Of a stretch of 64,000 nucleotides of DNA, positions 42,309-47,964 are shown in pieces. The position numbers and the translations under genes were made by a program. The first letter of the stretch is position 1; each line of letters opens with the position of its first letter. The notes beneath the pieces were generated by a model. That model ran no database searches. It had not been told where the DNA came from and saw nothing but the letters and a program-made list of their open reading frames with translations. Source of the stretch: VRUE01 sp963702955 (lineage in GTDB: Bacteria; Actinomycetota; Thermoleophilia; Solirubrobacterales; 70-9); assembly GCA_963702955.1 (NCBI GenBank), contig OY969774.1, positions 186,001 to 250,000 on the forward strand, given 5' to 3'.

Positions 42309-43955
42309 ATGACCACGGCCGACCCGATCGCGGAGCTGCACGGCGCCGTCGAACGCGCCGCGCGGGCGCTGCGCGACGGCGAGCCGACCGGCCCGGAGCC
42401 CACCCTCGACCGGCCGCCGAAGCCGGAGCTGGGCGACTACAGCTCCAACGCGGCGATGCTGCTGGCGGCGCCGCTCGGGGAAGCGCCGCGCGACGTAGCC
42501 GAGCGGCTCTGCGCCGAGTTGGAGCGGGAGCTGGGCGCCGAAGGCAGCCTCGAGCGGGTCGAGGTGGCCGGGCCCGGGTTCGTCAACCTCTTCCTCTCCG
42601 ACGAGTGGTACCGGCGGGCGATGGCCGGCCTCGGGGCCGCCGGCGAGAGCCTCGGCCCGGCGCCGACCGAGTCCCCGGAACGCGTCCTGGTCGAGTTCGT
42701 CTCGGCCAACCCGACCGGCCCGCTCCACGTCGGCGGCGGCCGCCACGCCGCCTACGGCGACTCCCTGGTCCGCCTCCTGGAGGCGGTCGGGCATACGGTC
42801 GAGCGCGAGTTCTACGTCAACGACGCGGGCGGGCAGGTGCAGCGCTTCGCCGCTTCGCTGACGGCGCAGATGACCGGCGGCGCGCTGCCCGAGGACGGCT
42901 ACGAAGGCGCCTACGTCGCCGAGCTGGCCGCCCAGATCGCGGCCGAGGGGATCGACCCGGCGGACTCCGAGGCGGTCGGTCGGCGCGGGGTCGAGCTGAT
43001 CCTCGAGAGCGTGCGCGGGACCCTGGACCGCTTCGGCGTCCGCTTCGACAACTGGTTCTCCGAGCGCGACCTCTACGGCAGCGGCGAGGTCGACGAGGCC
43101 CTGGCGCTGCTCGAGCAGCGCGGCCACACCTACAAGAGCGAAGACGCGCTCTGGCTGCGCAGCACCGACTTCGGCGACGACAAGGACCGGGTGCTGATCC
43201 GCGCCGGCGGCGAACCCACCTACCTCGCCGCCGACATCGCCTACCACCGCGACAAGCTGGAGCGCGGCTTCGAGCGGCTGATCGACGTGCTCGGCGCCGA
43301 CCACCACGGCTACGCGCCGCGCCTGCGCGCCGCCCTCGCCGGCCTCGGCGTCGACCCCGAGCGGCTGGAGGCGCTGATCATGCGGCTGGTCCACATCGTC
43401 GAGTCCGGCGAGCGGACGCAGATGTCGAAGCGCAGCGGCGACTTCGTCTCGCTCGACGAGCTGATCGACGACATCGGCGCCGACGCGACCCGCTGGTTCA
43501 TGCTCTGGCGCAGCCACGACACCACCGTCAACCTCGATCTCGAGCTGGCCCGGCGCGAGTCGGCCGACAACCCCGTCTACTACGTCCAGTACGCGCACGC
43601 GCGGATCGCCGGCATCCTGGCGAAAGCGGGGGAGGGGGCGGAGAGCGCGGCGGCGGGCGCCGGCGTGCCGACGCCCGGCACGGCGCTGGTCCCGGCCGAG
43701 CGCGACCTGGTCAAGCGCCTGCTCGCCTTTCCCGAGGAGGTGCGCGAGGCCGCGGCGCGGCGGGCGCCGCACCGGATCTGCGCCTACTCGACCGCGGTCG
43801 CCGCCGACTTCCACGCCTTCTATCGCGACTGCCAGGTCGTCGGCGCCGAGGGGGAGGGGGTCGAGCGCTCGCGGCTCGGCCTCTGCCTGCTGGCGAAGCG
43901 GACGATCGCCGAGGCGCTCGGCCTGCTGGGAATAGCCGCCCCCGAGCGGATGTGA
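42309..43955 (+). CDS. argS: Arginyl-tRNA synthetase
   Basis: 548 residues, class I synthetase. N-terminal Add1 domain, HIGH-type motif NPTGPLHVGGGRHAAYG, YVNDAGGQVQRFA, KMSKS-type loop MSKRSGDFVSLDELID and the C-terminal DALR anticodon-binding domain (YYVQYAHARIAGIL). ATG 42309 follows TACGAT by 6 nt. It overlaps the next gene by 4 nt. Confidence 0.97.
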   Translation: MTTADPIAELHGAVERAARALRDGEPTGPEPTLDRPPKPELGDYSSNAAMLLAAPLGEAPRDVAERLCAELERELGAEGSLERVEVAGPGFVNLFLSDEWYRRAMAGLGAAGESLGPAPTESPERVLVEFVSANPTGPLHVGGGRHAAYGDSLVRLLEAVGHTVEREFYVNDAGGQVQRFAASLTAQMTGGALPEDGYEGAYVAELAAQIAAEGIDPADSEAVGRRGVELILESVRGTLDRFGVRFDNWFSERDLYGSGEVDEALALLEQRGHTYKSEDALWLRSTDFGDDKDRVLIRAGGEPTYLAADIAYHRDKLERGFERLIDVLGADHHGYAPRLRAALAGLGVDPERLEALIMRLVHIVESGERTQMSKRSGDFVSLDELIDDIGADATRWFMLWRSHDTTVNLDLELARRESADNPVYYVQYAHARIAGILAKAGEGAESAAAGAGVPTPGTALVPAERDLVKRLLAFPEEVREAAARRAPHRICAYSTAVAADFHAFYRDCQVVGAEGEGVERSRLGLCLLAKRTIAEALGLLGIAAPERM

Positions 43956-44572
43956 GGGTCCTGGCGGAGATCCCGGCCCGCTCCTCGCCCGAGCTGCGGG
44001 CGGGGACGCTGCGCCGCTCCGACCTCGATGCCTATACCGGCCTGCTGCGGGAGCTGGCCGGCGCCCGCTCGGTCCTGGTCGCGGGCGAGGATGCGGGCAG
44101 GATGGAGGGAGCGATCTGCCTGGCCGCGGCCGCGGCGGCAGCGGGGACGCGGACCGCGCTGCTCGAGTGCGATCTGGCCGCCCCGGCGGTCGCCGAGGCG
44201 CTCGGTCTGGCGAGCGCGCCGGGGCTGCACGAGTACCTGCGCGGCGCGGCCGAGGCCGAGCGGATCCTCAAGCCGATCGTCCTCGCCGGCCCCGGCTCGG
44301 CCGGGGCGAGCGAGCCGCTGGTCTGCGTCGTCGCCGGCCGGCCGGCCCCGGATGCCGCGGCGCTGCTGGGCTCCGAGCGCTTCCGTCACGCTGTCGCGCG
44401 CCTGCGCGAGGCCTACGAGCTGCTGGTGATCGTCGCGCCCGCGCCGAGCCCGGACCCGAGCCCGCTTGCCGCCGTCGCTGCGGAGGCCGACGCCGTGCTC
44501 GCCTGGACCGCCCGGGACGCGGAGCCGCCGGCGCTGCCGGTGAGCGTCACCGGCCTGGTCGTGCAGGGCTGA
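43952..44572 (+). CDS. CpsD/MinD-like P-loop fold protein lacking Walker A
   Basis: 206 residues from GTG 43952. The layout (GTLRRSDLDAYTGLLRELAG, VLVAGEDAGRMEGAICLAAAAAAAG, ALLECDLAAPAVAEALGL, APGLHEYLRG, YELLVIVAPAPS) follows that of tyrosine autokinase/ParA-like exopolysaccharide proteins. However the Walker A region reads AGEDAGRMEGA, without the GKT/S lysine, and the Walker A' aspartate is in ECDLAAP. It is probably catalytically inactive or a regulatory paralogue. Coupled to argS by a 4-nt overlap, an unusual partner. Confidence 0.6.
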   Translation: MRVLAEIPARSSPELRAGTLRRSDLDAYTGLLRELAGARSVLVAGEDAGRMEGAICLAAAAAAAGTRTALLECDLAAPAVAEALGLASAPGLHEYLRGAAEAERILKPIVLAGPGSAGASEPLVCVVAGRPAPDAAALLGSERFRHAVARLREAYELLVIVAPAPSPDPSPLAAVAAEADAVLAWTARDAEPPALPVSVTGLVVQG

Positions 44573-44593
44573 GCCGCCCACAGGACCTATCTC

Positions 44594-45115
44594 TCAAAGG
44601 TCGTAGCGCGCCAGGTCGGCGTCGAGCCGTGCCGAGTCCTCGGCGCCGGGGCCCGGAGGGCCGGGCGGCGGCGGCCCGCGGTCGCCTCCCGCCCGGCGCC
44701 AGCGCCAGATGCCGGCGCCCAGGGCCGCCAGCGCGACAAGGAAGGCGATCGCCGGCACCAGATAGGCGGAGAGGTCGAAGCCGGAGCCCTGCGGCAGCGC
44801 CAGCACCGCCGGGCCGTACTGCGCGACCAGCGCGTCCTTGACTTCGGCCTTGCTCTTGCCGGCGGCGATCTGGCGTTTGACGAAGACCCGCTCGCGCTGC
44901 GCCTGCGGCGATTCGGCGAGCTGCAGCAGGGTGCCGCAGATCGGGCACATCACTTCGGATTCGATCGTCGGCAGGGAGGTCTGAGGCGCCGCCGCGAGGA
45001 CCGGTGGGGCCAAGAACACCGCCGCCAACCCCATCAGGGCCACCAGGGTGGCAAGGCGCGGCGATCGTGGCGTCTTAGTTCCGCATAGCGACACCAAGTC
45101 GCCACGGCCCTTCAT
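44594..45115 (-). CDS. ccmH: Cytochrome c maturation protein CcmH
   Basis: 173 residues. Signal segment (about 20-42), CxxC motif ESEVMCPICGTLLQL, the three-helix region ESPQAQRERVFVKRQIAAGKSK and a C-terminal transmembrane helix (~118-140). CcmH reduces the apocytochrome c haem-binding cysteines in System I maturation. The stop of ccmG overlaps its start by 4 nt, giving ccmG-ccmH order. Other Ccm genes (ccmE, ccmF) are found 7-8 kb away in this window. Confidence 0.9.
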   Translation of the reverse strand: MKGRGDLVSLCGTKTPRSPRLATLVALMGLAAVFLAPPVLAAAPQTSLPTIESEVMCPICGTLLQLAESPQAQRERVFVKRQIAAGKSKAEVKDALVAQYGPAVLALPQGSGFDLSAYLVPAIAFLVALAALGAGIWRWRRAGGDRGPPPPGPPGPGAEDSARLDADLARYDL

Positions 45116-45633
45116 TTTGAGCTTTCGACGATCGGCACGATTTGCTTCTGCAGGATCTGTTCGTCAACCGGGCCGCGCCAGATGAACGCAAGCCTGCCCC
45201 GCGGGTCGACGAGGAAGTTCTCCGGCACGCCGGTCGAGCCGAACGCTTCGCTGCGCTCGGCGCCGACCGAGCGCAGCTGCGGATAGCGGACCCCGTACTG
45301 GTGCAGGAAGGCGAGCGCGTCGTCGCTGTTGTCCTGCACGTCGATCCCGAGCACCCGCACGTTGCGACTGCGGTAGCGCCGCGCGAAGCGATCGAGCACC
45401 GGCGCCTCCTGGCGGCAGGGCACGCACCACGAGGCCCAGAGGTTGACCAGCACCCAGTGGCCGCGGTAGTCGGCGATCTCGCCTTCGCCCCCGCCGTCGA
45501 GCACCGGCAGAGCCTTGTCAGGGACCGGGTCGCCGACCGCGAGGCTGGTCTTGCCCTTGCTCAGCAGGCCGTAGCCGAGCAGGCCGATCACGGCCAGCAC
45601 AGCGAGGAAGGCGGCGAAGGCACGGGCGCTCAC
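45112..45633 (-). CDS. ccmG: Thioredoxin-fold CcmG/ResA-type thiol reductase
   Basis: 173 residues. N-terminal transmembrane anchor (~5-24), then a thioredoxin-like domain with NLWASWCVPCRQEAPVL (CVPC redox site) and TGVPENFLVDPRG (cis-Pro). Expected to reduce CcmH or apocytochrome c outside the membrane. TAGTCT lies 9 nt before the GTG start. Coupled to ccmH. Confidence 0.9.
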   Translation of the reverse strand: MSARAFAAFLAVLAVIGLLGYGLLSKGKTSLAVGDPVPDKALPVLDGGGEGEIADYRGHWVLVNLWASWCVPCRQEAPVLDRFARRYRSRNVRVLGIDVQDNSDDALAFLHQYGVRYPQLRSVGAERSEAFGSTGVPENFLVDPRGRLAFIWRGPVDEQILQKQIVPIVESSK

Positions 45634-45689
45634 GCCCGCGGAAGACTAGCCCTCGCCGGCTGGCAGCCTGGCCCTAGAATCAGCCCCAC

Positions 45690-45762
45690 GCGGACGTAGC
45701 TCAGCTGGTAGAGCGCGAGCTTCCCAAGCTCGAGGTCGCGGGTTCGAGACCCGTCGTCCGCT
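45690..45762 (+). tRNA. tRNA-Gly (anticodon CCC)
   Basis: 73 nt without the CCA end. Acceptor GCGGACG pairs with CGTCCGC, D-stem GCTC/GAGC, anticodon stem CGAGC/GCTCG around loop TTCCCAA (anticodon CCC) and T-arm GCGGG-TTCGAGA-CCCGT. Discriminator base T73 fits glycine tRNA. TAGAAT at 45675-45680 is a good -10. The 3' part of the HxlR-type gene reads antisense through it. Confidence 0.93.
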
Positions 45763-46312
45763 TTCCCGTTGCCGCGTCCTCGTGCGCGAGCGGGACGCCG
45801 GCGCTTCCGGCAGCGCGCAGGCGGGAGCCCGAAACGGAGCCGGGCTCGCCGGGGCCGGGGGCGGCGGCGACGCCGGGGCGCGGCAGGGCGCGCAGCTCGC
45901 CCGGCGCCGCGGAGCGCTCGCAGTGGGGGCAGCGCAGCTCGACCTGGATCTCGTGGCCGCACTCCTCGTGGACGACGCGCACGGGCCCGTCTTCCCGCCA
46001 GGCCCAGCGGTCGCCCCACTGCATCAGCGCCAGCAGCGCGGGGACGAGGCCCGCTCCCTTTTCGGTCAGGACGTACTCGCGGCGCTCGGGGCGTCGCTGG
46101 TAGGGGCGGGTGGCGAGCAGGCCCTCCTCGACCAGCGCCGCCAGGCGCGCCGAGAGGACGTTGGCCGAGATCCCCAGGTCCGCCTCGATCTCGCCGAAGC
46201 GCCGCACGCCGTAGGCGACGTCGCGCAGGATCAGCGGCGTCCACCACTCGCCGACGACATCGAGCGTCCTCGCGATCGAGCAGGGATGGCCGCCCAGGTC
46301 CGTGTGCTTCAC
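45701..46312 (-). CDS. HxlR-family transcriptional regulator
   Basis: 203 residues from GTG 46312. The winged-helix part is clear: CSIARTLDVVGEWWTPLILR, GVRRFGEIEADLGISANVLS and RLAALVEEGLLATRPYQ with the YVLTEKG wing. A C-terminal Cys-containing segment (EECGHEIQVELRCPHCERSA) could bind metal or sense redox state. The start is set by TAGACT, 7 nt upstream. The last ~20 codons (TTGLEPATSSLG...) are the antisense of tRNA-Gly. Divergent from the peroxiredoxin gene with a shared palindromic site, so it probably controls that gene and itself. Confidence 0.88.
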   Translation of the reverse strand: MKHTDLGGHPCSIARTLDVVGEWWTPLILRDVAYGVRRFGEIEADLGISANVLSARLAALVEEGLLATRPYQRRPERREYVLTEKGAGLVPALLALMQWGDRWAWREDGPVRVVHEECGHEIQVELRCPHCERSAAPGELRALPRPGVAAAPGPGEPGSVSGSRLRAAGSAGVPLAHEDAATGKRTTGLEPATSSLGSSRSTS

Positions 46313-46319
46313 GCGATCC

Positions 46320-46367
46320 AGTCTAGTCACTTGCATGACAGGAGTCATTGGGTGTAGGGTCGCTTCT
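46320..46367. promoter_or_regulatory. Divergent leaderless promoters with a shared operator
   Basis: Plus strand: TTGCAT (46331-46336), 18-bp spacer, TAGGGT (46355-46360), then 7 nt to ATG 46368. Minus strand: ATGACT (46348-46343), 17-bp spacer, TAGACT (46325-46320), then 7 nt to GTG 46312. The palindrome ATGAC-AGGA-GTCAT (46335-46348) lies in both spacers, placed so that one bound HxlR dimer could block both promoters. Confidence 0.7.
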
Positions 46368-46964
46368 ATGAAAGGAGCGACCGGTGTGAACCCGCTGTCG
46401 GGCTTCGTGCTCGCCGACGAGAACGGCGAGGAGGTCGAGCTCGATCGGCTCTGGGACGGAAGGGCGGCGGCGCTGCTCTTCCTCCGCCATTACCTCTGCG
46501 TGCAATGCCGCGTCGGGGCGATGGAACTGGAGCGCGACCGGCGGCTGCTGCCGGCCGATCCGAACCTCTGGCTGGTCGGCATGGGCACGCCGGTCCAGGC
46601 GCGGGCGTTCAAGCAGCAGACCGGGGTCCGCTTCCCGCTCCTGCTCTCGTCCGACCTGCGCGCCTACGAGGCGATGAACCTGCCGCGCGGTCGCCTCTGG
46701 CAGATCTTCGGCCCGGCCGCCCAGCGCGTCGCGCGGCGGCGGGCGAAGGGCGCCGGCCTCGAGCGCGAGGCGGTCGGCGGCAACCGGCCCAAGCAGCGGC
46801 CCGAACAGGACTGGCACCAGCTCGGCGGCGCCTTCGTCTTCGCCGCCGGCGGGGAGCTCGTCTGGAGCCACCGGGCGCGGCACGCCGGCGACGGCCCCGA
46901 CCACCGGCGGTTCGGAGAGGCGCTGCGCAGTGCCGATGACGACAACCACCAAGAGGAGGACTGA
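46368..46964 (+). CDS. AhpC/TSA-type peroxiredoxin-like protein
   Basis: 198 residues with a thioredoxin fold of the AhpC/TSA-2 (PRX-like2) type. FLRHYLCVQCRVGAMELERD provides a CVQC pair at the peroxidatic position, with TGVRFPLLLSSDLRAYEAMN and GGAFVFAAGGELVWSHRA following. Likely reduces peroxides or acts as a thiol oxidoreductase. Its 3' end is 2 nt from the tautomerase gene, so they share a transcript, controlled by the divergent HxlR regulator. Confidence 0.82.
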   Translation: MKGATGVNPLSGFVLADENGEEVELDRLWDGRAAALLFLRHYLCVQCRVGAMELERDRRLLPADPNLWLVGMGTPVQARAFKQQTGVRFPLLLSSDLRAYEAMNLPRGRLWQIFGPAAQRVARRRAKGAGLEREAVGGNRPKQRPEQDWHQLGGAFVFAAGGELVWSHRARHAGDGPDHRRFGEALRSADDDNHQEED

Positions 46965-46966
46965 CC

Positions 46967-47437
46967 ATGCCGATGCTGGACGCCTACATACCCGCGGGGG
47001 CGCTGGAGCCCGCGGCCGAGGAGAAGCTGCTCGCCGAGCTGACCGACCTGCTGATCGTCAACGAGGGCGCCGATCCCTCCAACCCCCAGGTTCGCTCGAT
47101 CGCCTGGCTGTTCGTCCACCGCCCCGAGGCGGTGTTCGTCGCCGGCTCCCGGGCGAGCGCACCGCGCTACCGCTTCATCGCCTCCGTTCCCGAGGGCCAG
47201 TACGACGGGGAGCGCCGCGAGGCGATGGCGCACGACATCACCGAGGCCGTCCTCGACGCCGAGCAGGGGGCCTACGAGCGCGACCCGATGCGGGTCTGGG
47301 TCTTCACGCCCGAGATCCCGGACGGGACCTGGGGCGGCGGCGGTCGGATCGTCACCCTCGCCGACATCGCGACGTTCTCCAGCGGCGACCCGGAGCGGGG
47401 CCGCAGATACGCGCAGGAGCGGCTGGCGGCGCGCTGA
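46967..47437 (+). CDS. Tautomerase superfamily protein
   Basis: 156 residues. After Met removal the chain begins with Pro (PMLDAYIPAGALEPAAEEKLLAE), the catalytic N-terminal proline of the 4-oxalocrotonate tautomerase/MIF fold; VWVFTPEIPDGTWGGGGRIV is the second beta-alpha-beta unit. A Shine-Dalgarno (GAGGAGG) precedes the ATG. Substrate unknown; co-transcription with the peroxiredoxin suggests a role in detoxifying reactive aldehydes or quinones. Confidence 0.75.
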   Translation: MPMLDAYIPAGALEPAAEEKLLAELTDLLIVNEGADPSNPQVRSIAWLFVHRPEAVFVAGSRASAPRYRFIASVPEGQYDGERREAMAHDITEAVLDAEQGAYERDPMRVWVFTPEIPDGTWGGGGRIVTLADIATFSSGDPERGRRYAQERLAAR

Positions 47438-47570
47438 GCCGGCGTGGACCGCCCCGTTGCCTCGGCGTGGTGGCCGAAGGTTGAGGCCCCGCGCCGCCGC
47501 GACAGCGCTGGGGCCGGGGTCGCGACGGGGAGGAAGCGCCGCGACCCCGGCCCACCTTGCGGGGGACGGC

Positions 47571-47861
47571 CTATCGCCTGCCCGCGACCTTGCGCCGCCG
47601 CCGCCGTTTGCGGATCGCGCCGCTGTCGACCGCGCGGTAGAAGTGCTCGATCGCGCCGCGGACCTGCCGTTCGCCGACGATTTCGAGCAGGCCGGAGCGG
47701 CGCAGCTCGGTCACGTGGTAGTTGACGGTGCTCAGCGGCGCCTGCAGCTCGAGGCTGAGGTCTTTGGGGGACAGCGTCCGCCCCCCGTCGATGCCGAGCA
47801 CTTCCAGGATTGACACCCGGAGTGGGTGGGTATTCGTACGAGCCAGAAGCTCCCAATTCAC
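47571..47861 (-). CDS. ArsR-type winged-helix regulator
   Basis: 96 residues. ARTNTHPLRVSILEVLG and LSPKDLSLELQAPLSTVNYH form the ArsR helix-turn-helix, then ELRRSGLLEIVGERQVRGAI as the wing. It ends in an Arg/Lys-rich tail (RKRRRRRKVAGRR). No metal-binding Cys motif. The GTG start 47861 faces the large secreted protein across an AT-rich promoter region, so it is a candidate regulator of that gene. Confidence 0.85.
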   Translation of the reverse strand: MNWELLARTNTHPLRVSILEVLGIDGGRTLSPKDLSLELQAPLSTVNYHVTELRRSGLLEIVGERQVRGAIEHFYRAVDSGAIRKRRRRRKVAGRR

Positions 47862-47964
47862 GATAACCTCACTTTCGTTGACTGGGCAATACCCAAAAAT
47901 ACTAACTCAGATCATCAAAATCGGGTAAAGTCTTTTTGGAATGGCTCGCGGAGAGGAGAATCGG
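47862..47964. promoter_or_regulatory. AT-rich divergent promoter region of the secreted protein gene
   Basis: The most AT-rich interval here. TTGACT (47877-47882), 16-bp spacer and TACTAA form a good forward promoter; TAAAGT at 47926-47931 is a second -10-like hexamer. The short repeat TGGG-CAATA-CCCA directly after the -35 is a possible binding site for the ArsR-type protein. The forward transcript would have a ~50-nt leader. Confidence 0.5.

Noticed and set aside
47438..47570. Possible short gene between the tautomerase and the ArsR gene
   Set aside because: Both strands only give short Arg/Pro-rich frames without ribosome site or -10 element; a loose GC-rich inverted repeat could be a terminator but arms are imperfect.
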